Shown here in pieces: positions 53,384 to 62,432 of a DNA stretch of 64,000 nucleotides. The notes below the pieces were generated by a model. The model was not told where the DNA came from and made no database searches. It worked only from the letters and a program-made list of their open reading frames with translations. The number at the start of each line of letters is the position of its first letter. Within the stretch, counting starts at the first letter, position 1. A program made the translations under genes and the position numbers. Location of the stretch: NCBI RefSeq assembly GCF_000517105.1, contig NZ_KI912149.1, positions 280-64,279 on the forward strand. The letters run 5' to 3'. Origin of the DNA: Fischerella sp. PCC 9605 (GTDB taxonomy: Bacteria; Cyanobacteriota; Cyanobacteriia; Cyanobacteriales; Nostocaceae).

Positions 53384-53430
53384 TGTCAAGTAAAAAGTTA
53401 AAAGTTAAAAGGTAAAAGAAAATTCTTCTT

Positions 53431-53462
53431 ACTTTTGACTTTTGACTTTTGACTTTTGACTT
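53431..53462. repeat. STRR array (TTTTGAC) between rbcL and rbcX
   Basis: Four period-7 copies. Together with AAAAGTTAAAAGTTAAAAGG just before (53391-53410), it could form an AT-rich stem that may affect the relative output of rbcL and the downstream genes. Confidence 0.8.
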
Positions 53463-53483
53463 ATTAGGGGGCTGGGGTCAAGC

Positions 53484-53900
53484 ATGAACATTAAGCAAAT
53501 TGCGAAGGACACAGCCAAGACGCTGCAAAGCTACCTGACTTATCAGGCAGTGAGAACGGTATTGGCTCAACTCAGTGAAACCAATCCTCCCTTGGCATAT
53601 TGGCTGCATCGATTTTCCGCCCAAGACAAAATCCAGGATGGAGAAGCTTACATTGAAGAACTTTTCCGAGAAAAGCCGGATTTGGCACTGCGGATCATGA
53701 CAGTCAGAGAACATATAGCTGAGGAAGTTACCGAATATTTACCGGAAATGGTTCGCACTGGTATTCAACAAGCCAATATGCTACATCGTCGCCAGCATCT
53801 TGAGCGAATTACGCAGTTAAACCAATCAAACCCCAGTTCCGAACCAGAACAGCAAGCAACTTCAGATCCTAATTTGGATAATTCATCCAATGATGGTTAA
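53484..53900 (+). CDS. rbcX: Rubisco assembly chaperone
   Basis: Helical dimeric chaperone that clamps the C-terminal tail of RbcL during L8 assembly. Seen: KDTAKTLQSYLTYQAVRTVL, QLSETNPPLAYWLHRFS and LALRIMTVREHIAEEVTEYL, the conserved groove and dimer helices. The last ~30 residues are variable and polar. 138 residues. It lies between rbcL and rbcS, cotranscribed. Confidence 0.97.
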   Translation: MNIKQIAKDTAKTLQSYLTYQAVRTVLAQLSETNPPLAYWLHRFSAQDKIQDGEAYIEELFREKPDLALRIMTVREHIAEEVTEYLPEMVRTGIQQANMLHRRQHLERITQLNQSNPSSEPEQQATSDPNLDNSSNDG

Positions 53901-53996
53901 TAGCTAGTGGTTAGTGGATAGTGGATAGTCGTTAGTGGTTAGTGGGTAAAATAAACAACTACCAATTACTAACTACCAACTACTAACTACTAACAA
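53899..53996. repeat. Inverted STRR arrays between rbcX and rbcS
   Basis: TAGTGGTTAGTGGATAGTGG (53907-53926) and the inverse CAACTACTAACTACTAAC (53977-53994) flank a short AT-rich middle; they can pair as a stem. Confidence 0.85.
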
Positions 53997-54037
53997 CCTT
54001 GTTTACTAATTAGTTCAAAAATCGCAACTCAGAAACT

Positions 54038-54367
54038 ATGCAAACTCTACCAAAAGAGCGTCGTTACGAAACCCTTTCCTACCTGCCTCCCCTCACCGAT
54101 GCTCAAATCAGCAAGCAGATCCAGTACATTCTGAATCAAGGTTACATTCCGGCTATTGAGTTCAACGAATCCTCTGAGCCTACCGAATACTACTGGACAA
54201 TGTGGAAATTACCTTTGTTCAGCGCTAGAAGTACTCAAGAAGTGCTGAGCGAAGTGCAAGCTTGCCGTTCACAGTATGGCAACTGCTTCATCCGCGTTGT
54301 GGGCTTTGATAACATCAAGCAGTGCCAAATTCTCAGCTTTATCGTTCACAAGCCCGGCAGATTTTAA
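54038..54367 (+). CDS. rbcS: Ribulose-bisphosphate carboxylase small chain
   Basis: 109 residues: [51 protein letters not shown] and [17 protein letters not shown], the standard small subunit of form IB Rubisco. Last gene of the rbcLXS operon; a terminator follows 50 bases later. Confidence 0.99.
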   Translation: MQTLPKERRYETLSYLPPLTDAQISKQIQYILNQGYIPAIEFNESSEPTEYYWTMWKLPLFSARSTQEVLSEVQACRSQYGNCFIRVVGFDNIKQCQILSFIVHKPGRF

Positions 54368-54416
54368 AGCTGGTATAAAACTGGTAAGCTGTAAGTAATT
54401 GATATTCCCCCAACAG

Positions 54417-54456
54417 GAGAGGTAGAATTATCTGCCTCTCTTATTTATTGATTTTT
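54417..54456 (+). terminator. Likely terminator of the rbcLXS operon
   Basis: GAGAGGTAGA, loop ATTA, TCTGCCTCTC (one G-U pair), followed by TTATTTATTGATTTTT. Confidence 0.7.
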
Positions 54457-54663
54457 GTATTTTCTAAATCTTAAAAGAATTTAGTAAAATGTAGGAACGC
54501 AAACAAAATTGCACAATTACTCGTGAGGTTCGTCCTTTGTCATTAGTCATCTGTCATTTGTAGTGACTAGAAACTAAGGACTAAAGATAGATGACAGTAT
54601 TCACGAGACAATATGCAACCTATACGTGCATAAGCATAGTAAGTAACTCTGAGAAAAATTTAA

Positions 54664-55287
54664 GTGAATTCAAAATATATACCGCAAGTAAGAATTTGCT
54701 TTGTGGGCGAGTCCTTTGTTAATGGAGCTGGCGATCCAGAGTGTCTAGGTTGGACAGGAAGAATATGCGTTGATGCTAATAAAAAAGGTTATGAAATTAC
54801 CTACTATAATTTAGGAGTGAGGCGAGAAACAAGTACTAACTTAAAAAATCGTTGGCTCCAGGAAGTTTCTTATCGTCTTCCTAAAGAATACGATGGCAGA
54901 GTTGTATTTTCTTTTGGAGTTAACGACACAACTATAGAAAATGGTAAACCTCGTGTTTCACTCGTAAATTCAATTTTAAATACACGCCAAATTTTAACTG
55001 AAGCAAAGCAGTTATATCCGATTTTAATGGTCAGTCCTCCACCGATCGCAGATGAGGAACAAAATCAGAGAATTGCCGATTTAAATCAACAGTTTGCGTT
55101 AATTTGCAAGAGATTGGATGTGCCTTATCTAGATGTTTTTGATGTCTTAGTAAATTCAACTATCTGGATGGATGAGGTAAGAACAAATGATGGTGCTCAT
55201 CCCAGAACAGCAGGTTACACAGAGTTTGCAGAAATTGTGCAAAATTGGCAAGCCTGGAAAGATTGGTTTTCTCCTAACGATGCTTGA
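54664..55287 (+). CDS. SGNH/GDSL-type hydrolase
   Basis: A 207-residue esterase-like protein. The blocks are present: block I with Ser in FVGESFVNGAGD, Gly in YYNLGVRRETS, Asn in FSFGVNDTT and the Asp-His pair in NDGAHPRTAGY. There is no signal peptide. The GTG start at 54664 has no strong ribosome binding site. Substrate unknown: members cut lipids, acyl-thioesters or acetylated sugars. It lies between rbcS and rca on the same strand but after a terminator, so it probably has its own promoter. Confidence 0.85.
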   Translation: MNSKYIPQVRICFVGESFVNGAGDPECLGWTGRICVDANKKGYEITYYNLGVRRETSTNLKNRWLQEVSYRLPKEYDGRVVFSFGVNDTTIENGKPRVSLVNSILNTRQILTEAKQLYPILMVSPPPIADEEQNQRIADLNQQFALICKRLDVPYLDVFDVLVNSTIWMDEVRTNDGAHPRTAGYTEFAEIVQNWQAWKDWFSPNDA

Positions 55288-55350
55288 AAATGCTGCGTTA
55301 AGTTTTCGCTAACACACCTTACAAAAGCTAATCGAAAATCCCCAATTGTT

Positions 55351-56631
55351 ATGGCTTATTACATTTCTCCCCGCTTTCTTGACAAAGTTTCTGTTTTCAT
55401 TACCAAGAATTACCTTGACCTTCCTGGTGTGCGAGTACCTTTAATTTTGGGTATTCATGGACGTAAAGGCGAAGGCAAATCCTTTCAATGTGAGTTAGTT
55501 TTTGAAAGAATGGGTGTGGAAGTGACTCACATTTCCGGTGGAGAGTTGGAAAGTCCAGATGCTGGAGATCCAGCGCGTCTAATTCGCCTGCGCTATCGAG
55601 AAACCGCAGAATTAATTAAGGTACGCGGCAAAATGTGCGTAATCATGATTAACGATTTAGATGCGGGTGCGGGACGCTTTGATGAAGGTACGCAATACAC
55701 AGTGAATACCCAGTTGGTAAATGCCACACTAATGAATATTGCTGATAACCCCACCGATGTCCAACTTCCCGGAAGTTATGATTCAACACCTTTACATCGC
55801 GTACCAATTATTGTCACAGGTAATGATTTTTCCACCCTATACGCGCCTTTAATTCGCGATGGTCGGATGGAGAAATTTTATTGGGAACCAGACCTGGATG
55901 ACAAGGTGGGAATTGTTAACGGAATTTTTAGTGAAGATGGACTTTCGCAACGGGAAGTAGAACAACTTGTCGAGACTTTCTCAAATCAGTCGATAGACTT
56001 TTTTAGTGCGTTGCGATCGCGTATTTATGACGAACAAATCCGCCACTTTATCCATGAAATTGGTGTTGAACGTATATCCTTGCGGGTGGTGAACAGTTTA
56101 GAAGGGCCACCACAATTTAGAAAACCCGATTTTAGCTTGTCTCACTTAATTGAGATGGGTAACTTTATGGTGGGTGAACAGCAACGAGTCCAGACTTCTC
56201 AACTAGTTTCTGAATACAATCGTGGTTTGTACTCTCGCAATCAATCCACACCTTCCCCTGCTGCTACACCAAGTAGTCAGCCATCAAGCAATGGTTCAAC
56301 TCAACGACCAATAACCAACGGCTATCAGAAATCACAAGCATCAAACACCCATCTAACCCTAGAAACACAAGAACAAATCCGGGAAATATTGTCTCATGGT
56401 TATAGAATTGGTATTGAACACGTAGATGAAAGACGCTTCCGCACTGGTTCTTGGCAAAGTTGTGCTGTTGGTCAAATCACTGGTGAATCAGATGCCATTT
56501 CTACTATAGAATCTTGTCTGGCAGAATACAGTGGTGAATACGTGCGCCTGGTAGGAGTCGATCCCAAAAATAAACGCCGAGTGATGGAAACGATTATCCA
56601 GCGTCCGAATGGGAAAGTTGGTAGTTGGTAA
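55351..56631 (+). CDS. rca: Rubisco activase with C-terminal small-subunit-like domain
   Basis: AAA+ ATPase that removes inhibitory sugar phosphates from Rubisco. Walker A is GRKGEGKS (37-44), Walker B MINDLDAGAG, then VPIIVTGNDFSTLYAPLIRD and GRMEKFYWEP. A Pro/Ser/Thr/Asn-rich linker (about 285-325) leads to an RbcS-like domain (residues ~335-420: EILSHGYRIGIEHVDERRFR, then SWQSC). In cyanobacteria this form binds Rubisco through that domain and can help gather it in carboxysomes. It is 1 kb downstream of rbcS; 63 bases separate it from the SGNH gene. Confidence 0.95.
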   Translation: MAYYISPRFLDKVSVFITKNYLDLPGVRVPLILGIHGRKGEGKSFQCELVFERMGVEVTHISGGELESPDAGDPARLIRLRYRETAELIKVRGKMCVIMINDLDAGAGRFDEGTQYTVNTQLVNATLMNIADNPTDVQLPGSYDSTPLHRVPIIVTGNDFSTLYAPLIRDGRMEKFYWEPDLDDKVGIVNGIFSEDGLSQREVEQLVETFSNQSIDFFSALRSRIYDEQIRHFIHEIGVERISLRVVNSLEGPPQFRKPDFSLSHLIEMGNFMVGEQQRVQTSQLVSEYNRGLYSRNQSTPSPAATPSSQPSSNGSTQRPITNGYQKSQASNTHLTLETQEQIREILSHGYRIGIEHVDERRFRTGSWQSCAVGQITGESDAISTIESCLAEYSGEYVRLVGVDPKNKRRVMETIIQRPNGKVGSW

Positions 56632-56788
56632 GCAGAACAATTTAATTAATACTAGGTTGCAGTCAAAGATAGTAATTCCCTCACCCCGCCTATCGGCACC
56701 CCTCTCCCAATTTGGAACAGGGGAGGGGAGAGGGCACGAATTGCGATATCTGAACACAACTTGGTATAAACATACAGTCTACCCTGTA

Positions 56789-56830
56789 AGATCCCCGACT
56801 TCTCGTCAGAAATCGGGGATCTGTCTTTTT
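56789..56830 (+). terminator. Terminator-like hairpin after rca
   Basis: AGATCCCCGACTTCT, loop CGTC, AGAAATCGGGGATCT with one mismatch, followed by GTCTTTTT. The CCCCGACTT core is shared with the inverted repeat at 754-809. Confidence 0.8.
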
Positions 56831-56923
56831 AATTTATTCAAATCCAAGGGCATATAAAGATAATGACAACCCTGTAGTATATGTAACATAAAAAATAAGA
56901 AATTTTTGTTATGTAGTTTAACT

Positions 56924-57805
56924 ATGAACCAGTATCGCTTCCGACGGTCATTTACCGAAGACCCTACATTAAGCGATCGCTTATTTAACCTGGTGGAAGT
57001 CGTTTTTCCTGAAATTGGAGTTAGAGATGCAGTGGAACGCGGTCGGAAACTAGGTGCATCCTGGGAATCAGCTTCTACCCCGTTTATTCGCTTCCATGAA
57101 GACTTAGCCATTACTCATGTGGGAGTTCTAGAAATCCCCATGCAACTAATGGGACAAGACTTAATTGTAGGCGGAATTCATGGTGTGTGTACGCATCCGG
57201 AGTTTCGACGGCGTGGCTACTACCGTGAAGTTATGGAAGAAGTATTAGATTACTGTGGCGATCGCTATAAAACCCTAATATTAACCACAACACAACCTGA
57301 AATATACAATCCTTTTGGCTTTCGCGTTGTTGGGGAGCATATTTTCACAGCTAAGTGTGACTCTCCAGGTGGGACTAATGGCTTTCGAGTGTTAGATACT
57401 ACAGATAGTAACGATGTCAAATTACTAAACAGGCTATTGGAAACGCGTGAACCCGTTTCCAGGATTTTGGGGGTAGTGAAAGAGAAAGCCGTGTTCTACT
57501 TCAACGAGGGAAATAACCCCCTGTATTACGCCGAAGACTTGGATCTCGTGGCGGTGATGGAGATAGAAGACAGCAAACTCAAACTTTTCGATTTGGTGGG
57601 AACACAGATATGCACTTTAGAAGCTATTCTCGAACGCATATCCCAACCCATCAACGAAGTTGAGATTTACTTTAGTCCCGAACGCCTTGATGCTAAAGTG
57701 CAAGCATTTCCTCACATACTCGGTGGCGAACTTTTCTTGATGGTTCGTGGTACTTTTCCGCCTGAAGGAGAAAAATTCATGCTTCCACGTTCTGCACGTT
57801 GTTGA
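56924..57805 (+). CDS. GNAT-family acetyltransferase (Eis-like layout)
   Basis: A 293-residue protein with an N-terminal GNAT domain: VGGIHGVCTHPEFRRRGYYR (acetyl-CoA loop) and LTTTQPEIYNPFGFRVVGEH. The C-terminal ~150 residues are a second, divergent domain ending EGEKFMLPRSARC. The frame reaches back to a TTG at 56906; the ATG at 56924 (MNQYRFRRSFTEDP) is the better start. Acceptor unknown. Confidence 0.82.
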   Translation: MNQYRFRRSFTEDPTLSDRLFNLVEVVFPEIGVRDAVERGRKLGASWESASTPFIRFHEDLAITHVGVLEIPMQLMGQDLIVGGIHGVCTHPEFRRRGYYREVMEEVLDYCGDRYKTLILTTTQPEIYNPFGFRVVGEHIFTAKCDSPGGTNGFRVLDTTDSNDVKLLNRLLETREPVSRILGVVKEKAVFYFNEGNNPLYYAEDLDLVAVMEIEDSKLKLFDLVGTQICTLEAILERISQPINEVEIYFSPERLDAKVQAFPHILGGELFLMVRGTFPPEGEKFMLPRSARC

Positions 57806-57902
57806 ACAAAAGTAAAAGGTAAAAGGCAAAAGCAATGGGAAGTTTTTTTTACTTTTACCTCTTACCTTCTGCGTTTTTCCTAGCATTGGATACAAGTGAT
57901 AA

Positions 57903-58973
57903 ATGATACCATATTTCAGCACGACCATCAACCGCCGAAAATTCATCAAAACCTTGGGAATAGCAGCTTTATCTGCTCAAATTCAGCCGTTTGCTGTTGA
58001 AGCCAAACTCTATCCAAATTCCGTACTCAAGCCACAGCGTTTACAAGTAGGCGATACAGTAGGATTAATTAGTCCCGCTGGTATGATTGAATCAAAAGAC
58101 GTTGAAGAGGCAAAGCAAACATTTGCAACATTGGGATTACAAGTCAAGTTAGGACAGCATCTTTTAGATCGTTACGGCTATTTAGCAGGTAAAGACATTG
58201 ACCGTGCTGCTGATGTCAATGCGATGTTTGCTGACAAGTCAGTCAAAGCTGTTATCGCTATGCGCGGTGGTTATGGTTGCGATCGCATTTTACCCCTAAT
58301 TAACTATTCTTTGATTCGCTCCCATCCCAAAATCGTCATGGGATACAGCGATATAACCGCCTTATTATTAGCAATTTACACCCGCAGTCGAGTTGTTACC
58401 TTTCACGGCCCCGTCGCTACCTCTACCTGGAATAATTTTACTGTGAATCACATCAAGCGCATTCTTTTTCAGGGTGAAGCAGTGACGATGCACAATACCC
58501 TAGCTACCGAACTACGTCGGAAAACCATTACTCCCGGAAAGGCAAGGGGTAAACTTGTGGGTGGTAATTTGTCGGTGCTATCAGCGATGGTGGGGTCATC
58601 CTATCTTCCTTCTTGGCAGCACAGCATTTTGTTTGTAGAAGAAATAGACGAAGATATTTATCGTGTAGACCGAATGCTGACTCAGTTAAAAAATGCAGGC
58701 ATTCTCAACAAAATTGCTGGTTTTGTGTTTGGGCAATGCACTAATTGCAGTCTTGGCGATCAACCATCACTGACTTTCGCGGAAGTTTTGCAAGACCATA
58801 TCAAACCCTTGGGTATTCCCGCTTGGTACGGTTCAATGATTGGTCACATCAAAGATAAATTTACCGTGCCTGTTGGTGTAGAAGTGGAAATTGATGCCAA
58901 TTTAGGGACGCTGCGGATGTTAGAGTCAGCTGTAGCCCTGTCAAGGTGGGTAAAAAACGAACCACTATCTTAG
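57903..58973 (+). CDS. LD-carboxypeptidase (peptidase S66, LdcA-like) with Tat-type signal
   Basis: Cleaves the terminal D-Ala from muropeptide tetrapeptides in peptidoglycan recycling. An N-terminal NRRKFIKTLGIAALSA resembles a twin-arginine signal, suggesting periplasmic location. The domain has VGDTVGLISPAGMI, RGGYGCDRILPLI, nucleophile Ser in MGYSDITALLLAI, Glu in FVEEIDEDIYRVDRML and His in MIGHIKDK, together the Ser-Glu-His triad of S66. 356 residues. A stand-alone gene on the plus strand. Confidence 0.9.
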   Translation: MIPYFSTTINRRKFIKTLGIAALSAQIQPFAVEAKLYPNSVLKPQRLQVGDTVGLISPAGMIESKDVEEAKQTFATLGLQVKLGQHLLDRYGYLAGKDIDRAADVNAMFADKSVKAVIAMRGGYGCDRILPLINYSLIRSHPKIVMGYSDITALLLAIYTRSRVVTFHGPVATSTWNNFTVNHIKRILFQGEAVTMHNTLATELRRKTITPGKARGKLVGGNLSVLSAMVGSSYLPSWQHSILFVEEIDEDIYRVDRMLTQLKNAGILNKIAGFVFGQCTNCSLGDQPSLTFAEVLQDHIKPLGIPAWYGSMIGHIKDKFTVPVGVEVEIDANLGTLRMLESAVALSRWVKNEPLS

Positions 58974-58994
58974 TAGAGAAGACTATTTTCCTCT

Positions 58995-59120
58995 TAGTGT
59001 CTTAGTGTCTTAGTGTTTCAATCATTCTTTTTTCACCACCCTCCGGGTTCGCCAGTCCCCCATCTCGGCAGAAGCCAAGACGGGGGCTGGACTCACCAAG
59101 ACACTAAGACACCAAGAAAA
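58995..59120. repeat. Composite dispersed repeat (same family as 9595-9830, opposite orientation)
   Basis: CTTAGTGTCTTAGTGTCTTA, then CACCACCCTCCGGGTTCGCC and CATCTCGGCAGAAGCCAAGA, ending CACCAAGACACTAAGACACC. The core 59031-59108 matches the reverse complement of about 9665-9745. Confidence 0.9.
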
Positions 59121-59181
59121 ATCCATTTCCAAGACTCACACCTTGACAGGGGTAGAGTCAATAGTTTGATATTTCAGAAAT

Positions 59182-59862
59182 TCAGGATTTTATTAACAAC
59201 ATTTCATTACCACCTTTTTGGAGTTCATATTCTACTCTGACAATTGAAACTGTATATCCCAGATCGCGCAATTCTCGTGTGATACGTTCGAGGTAAGGTG
59301 AACGTTGCAACATTAGAGTCAGCAGAGGGAAAATACGCACTTCTTGACTAACTCTTAGCATCTCTCTTATGGAATCATAATGAAATTTATAATTATAATG
59401 GTCTGAGTACAAAAAAAGAAAGTGCGAACATAAAGCGATATCGTACTCTTTATCTTTAAAGTTTAGTCTAGGCAGTTCTCCAATTTGATATCTTCCCTCT
59501 TGTTTTCCCCGATCGTAATCGCTGATAAATTCTTTTATTGCTTGGACTCTATTACGTCTTAAATTTTCAGGGGATTTATGATATGACCAAGCCCAGTCAT
59601 CAGGAGTTGCTTTCACTTGGTCAATGATATTGTCTACAACCTCATTAAATCTCTTGAGGATTTCTGTGCTACTAAATTGATAGATTGGATCAACAGAAGT
59701 GACATTAACACCAATTTTTGTAGCTTCTGCATTAAAGCTAGCTGGGCCATCGCCAACACCCAAAATTCGCTTATTTAAATCTGATTTTGTCAAATCGAAC
59801 ATTTTCATATATTCATGAAGCGATCGCCCGAAGGGAACCACTTTTTCTAACTTCACTGCCAT
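59182..59862 (-). CDS. SAM-dependent methyltransferase-like protein
   Basis: A 226-residue Rossmann-type protein: RILGVGDGPASFNAEATKIG (SAM-binding loop), VTSVDPIYQF (acidic end of beta-2) and YDIALCSHFLFLYSDHYNY (motif IV region). The C-terminal strands end ELQKGGNEMLLIKS. The substrate is unknown. It precedes, on the same strand, the sugar nucleotidyltransferase/kinase pair (88 bases after its neighbour), so sugar or lipid methylation is possible but not shown. Confidence 0.75.
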   Translation of the reverse strand: MAVKLEKVVPFGRSLHEYMKMFDLTKSDLNKRILGVGDGPASFNAEATKIGVNVTSVDPIYQFSSTEILKRFNEVVDNIIDQVKATPDDWAWSYHKSPENLRRNRVQAIKEFISDYDRGKQEGRYQIGELPRLNFKDKEYDIALCSHFLFLYSDHYNYKFHYDSIREMLRVSQEVRIFPLLTLMLQRSPYLERITRELRDLGYTVSIVRVEYELQKGGNEMLLIKS

Positions 59863-59950
59863 AGGTAATGACCATCTGCTTAGAATTAAGAACCTTAGAT
59901 TGGTATGCCTCAGTAATTACTAAAGTTATGGATATTGTCTACTCGCATAA

Positions 59951-60838
59951 TTACCTATTCCTAAAATCAATCAGTGTTTGCCAATAAGCATCTGGCATAC
60001 CAATATCAAAATACTTTCCTTTCACAACGTATCCTGTCATTCCCTCCGCCGCACGTAATTTATCAAGACAGGTTGTTAACTGAAATTCTCCACGTTCTCG
60101 AAAGTTATTCCTAACGTTTTCTTCCAAAAGTTCAAATATTTTTGGTGTGAGTGCATACAATCCAAATATGCACAAAAACTCATCTTCTGCCATTCCTTCT
60201 ACACGCAGATGCTGACGTGCATATTCAACAGTAGGTTTTTCGGAGACTTGTGTCAGCGAAAGAATTGAGCCTTTCTCTTGCCAAACTCCTGTGACGCACC
60301 CAGCTTTATAAAGGATTTCTGCTGGTATTGTTGTTAAGCCAACAACACTTTGATTAATTTTTTCGTAAATTTCTAACACCTGACGCGCACAGGATTTTTT
60401 TGTTGCAGATGAGTAAATGTGGTCGCCTAGCATTAACAAAAATGGCTCATTATTGACCCATTCTTTCCCACATAATACCGCATGACCGTAACCTTCTTGT
60501 TCTTTTTGAGTTAAAATTTTAATTCTGTCACCCAAATCTACTATATATTTGCTATATTTCTGGTTTTCTGGCGATAGTTTTTCAAAAAGTTCTGCTTTGG
60601 GTGGGAATTTAAATAAATCTGTAAAAATTCTTTTGTCTTCCGGTTGCACTACTATCCCAATTTCTTCGATGCCAGCACTAATGGCTTCTTCCACTATTAA
60701 TTGAATGACAGGTTTTGTCCTGCCATCTTGATCAATAATCGGGAAAAGTTCTTTTTTGACAACTTTGGTAGCAGGAAATAAGCGAGTGCCAAAACCAGCA
60801 GCAGGAATTACAGCTTTTTTAACTTGATTTTTCGGCAT
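59951..60838 (-). CDS. Sugar-1-phosphate uridylyltransferase-like protein (GalU family)
   Basis: Nucleotidyltransferase that makes a UDP-sugar from UTP and a sugar 1-phosphate. Seen: VIPAAGFGTRLFPATKVVKK, EEAISAGIEEIGIVVQPED, EGYGHAVLCGKEW, LLMLGDHIYSS and GEFQLTTCLDKL. 295 residues. It overlaps the upstream GHMP kinase gene by 20 bases on the same strand, so they are translated as a unit and the kinase product is probably its substrate. Base use is AT-rich. Confidence 0.85.
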   Translation of the reverse strand: MPKNQVKKAVIPAAGFGTRLFPATKVVKKELFPIIDQDGRTKPVIQLIVEEAISAGIEEIGIVVQPEDKRIFTDLFKFPPKAELFEKLSPENQKYSKYIVDLGDRIKILTQKEQEGYGHAVLCGKEWVNNEPFLLMLGDHIYSSATKKSCARQVLEIYEKINQSVVGLTTIPAEILYKAGCVTGVWQEKGSILSLTQVSEKPTVEYARQHLRVEGMAEDEFLCIFGLYALTPKIFELLEENVRNNFRERGEFQLTTCLDKLRAAEGMTGYVVKGKYFDIGMPDAYWQTLIDFRNR

Positions 60839-61880
60839 AAATCGTCAATTGTAAACATTGCATTTGCGGGAAATCCCGCTCAATGATTTCGATAACTTTT
60901 TGTTGATTTTCCTTGTCTTTGACAACGAATTGTGCTGTACCGTCTCCTTGGGAACCAACGCCTTTACCACCCAAAATATAAGGTTGAATCGGTTCATAAT
61001 TCAGTAGTTGGTGTAGAACAGGTGCAGTTAACTCCTCAGGACAGGCGGGTATGAGGTGCTTGTCAAATTCTATCTGTGCCTGTTTCATCAGAGTACCAAT
61101 TTGTTGTGCATCGCCTGTTTGCATAGCTTCAATAGCAGCTTGGGTGATTTGATAGCTGATGGAACCCAAATATTTTTGCACATTCGCTTGTATTGCGTTG
61201 CTGGCGAAGGGATAACACTCATTCAGTTTCCTAAGAATTACTTGAGTATTCTTGCTAGCACCAAGATCCACTATGACAAAAAACAGATCTTTTGGAACAC
61301 TGAGTTCCACTATATCAGTGCGATCGCCATCAAATTTCATTGCGATCGCGCGATTACCGTAGGCGCAAGCTTGATCCATCCGTCCGCAACGAGAAGGGGT
61401 AGTAATCTCCCCAAGATAAGCAAACTCCATTTCTTCCTGGATAGGCATCTTTAAGTCATATACCTGATTAAAAGCCCTCGCCACTAATACGCAAATAGCC
61501 GCACTCGATGACAAGCCTTTTTGAATCGGTAAATCCGTCAGATAATTGTCAATTTCTATCCCTCCCAGAGGCGTTTGCAGCTTGACAAGAAATTGGTAAA
61601 CCACACCTGCTGCGTAACTAAAAAACCCTCCCTTTATCGCTTCGCTAAGCAAGGCTTGTTTTTCCATGGGCAGAGTCATGGTTTTACGGGTTCCATCACT
61701 AAGGGAGGTACTTAGAATTAATTGGTTTGGATGGGGCTTTACTTCTGCATACAGTCCCTGATTCGTACCTACCAGCAGCGTGTAACCTATTTTTAATTCA
61801 GGATTGAGATGGCGGTATCCTCCGGCCCAATCACTATGTTCACCAAATATACACAGACGACCTGGAACAAAAATATTCAT
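60819..61880 (-). CDS. GHMP-family sugar kinase
   Basis: A 353-residue kinase. N-terminal substrate motif GRLCIFGEHSDWAGG, ATP motif LPIQKGLSSSAAICVL and the C-terminal GKGVGSQGDGTAQFVV are the three GHMP signatures. The N-terminal motif is like galactokinase or glucuronokinase; the exact sugar cannot be read. Phosphorylation at C1 followed by the overlapping GalU-like enzyme would salvage a free sugar to its UDP form. ATG start at 61880. Confidence 0.85.
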   Translation of the reverse strand: MNIFVPGRLCIFGEHSDWAGGYRHLNPELKIGYTLLVGTNQGLYAEVKPHPNQLILSTSLSDGTRKTMTLPMEKQALLSEAIKGGFFSYAAGVVYQFLVKLQTPLGGIEIDNYLTDLPIQKGLSSSAAICVLVARAFNQVYDLKMPIQEEMEFAYLGEITTPSRCGRMDQACAYGNRAIAMKFDGDRTDIVELSVPKDLFFVIVDLGASKNTQVILRKLNECYPFASNAIQANVQKYLGSISYQITQAAIEAMQTGDAQQIGTLMKQAQIEFDKHLIPACPEELTAPVLHQLLNYEPIQPYILGGKGVGSQGDGTAQFVVKDKENQQKVIEIIERDFPQMQCLQLTIYAEKSS

Positions 61881-62227
61881 ATATGTTTTCTATCTTACTC
61901 GCTAAATTTTACGCATCTTGTCAAAAAATACTATGTTCACCAGCATTTTCTTATACCATCTTGTGCTAAGGGTCAAGCGGGGTCTTGCCATAAATTTAGC
62001 TTTTGGGGCAAGCGTTTGTTGTCATCTTATACAAGTGTCAGTTCAGAAACTGTCACTCACCCAAGTCCTCGTTTTATCTCAGAAAAGATATTCTTATTTT
62101 GTGCAAGGAGTGATACCACTTCACCATATGTTTGCCACAGGTTAATTTCGTAATACCTTCTATATTCAGGGATATTGCGAATATCAAATGTTGCATCAAA
62201 CAAGTGAATTGGTATGGAATTATACTA
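61881..62227. other. Spacer upstream of the GHMP kinase gene, no gene seen
   Basis: About 350 bases, AT-rich; short frames on both strands show no protein-like pattern. It carries the promoter for the leftward kinase operon. Confidence 0.5.
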
Positions 62228-62264
62228 AAAAGCGCTTGAGCCAGGAAAATTCTCAAGCGCTTTT
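62228..62264 (-). terminator. Hairpin AAAAGCGCTTGAG / CTCAAGCGCTTTT, likely leuS terminator
   Basis: Perfect 13-base arms with an 11-base loop; on the minus strand the arm runs into further Ts. It is about 210 bases after the leuS stop. Confidence 0.7.
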
Positions 62265-62393
62265 ACGTGTTGATTATTTGTCATTCATCATTTTTTAGCT
62301 GTTTAGTTGTTAGGTGTTAGTTGTTGTTTGTTGATTTTTGGGCAATAGTGATTTGCGATACTAAATATTGCTAGTACTCACTAAATACCGTGA

Positions 62394-62413
62394 GGGCGCA
62401 AAGCTTTGCGCCC
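62394..62413. repeat. 20-bp perfect palindrome
   Basis: GGGCGCAAAGCTTTGCGCCC, a common small dyad in cyanobacterial spacers; adjacent to a TTAGTGG/CCACTAA stretch and a 28-bp palindrome. Confidence 0.85.
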
Positions 62414-62432
62414 CCACTAACCACTAACCAAT

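Noticed and set aside
52958-53389. Long antisense frame opposite rbcL
   Set aside because: Shadow of the strongly biased rbcL codons, with no protein-like features.
59013-59240. Reading frame on the plus strand
   Set aside because: It is made of the dispersed repeat and of antisense methyltransferase sequence.
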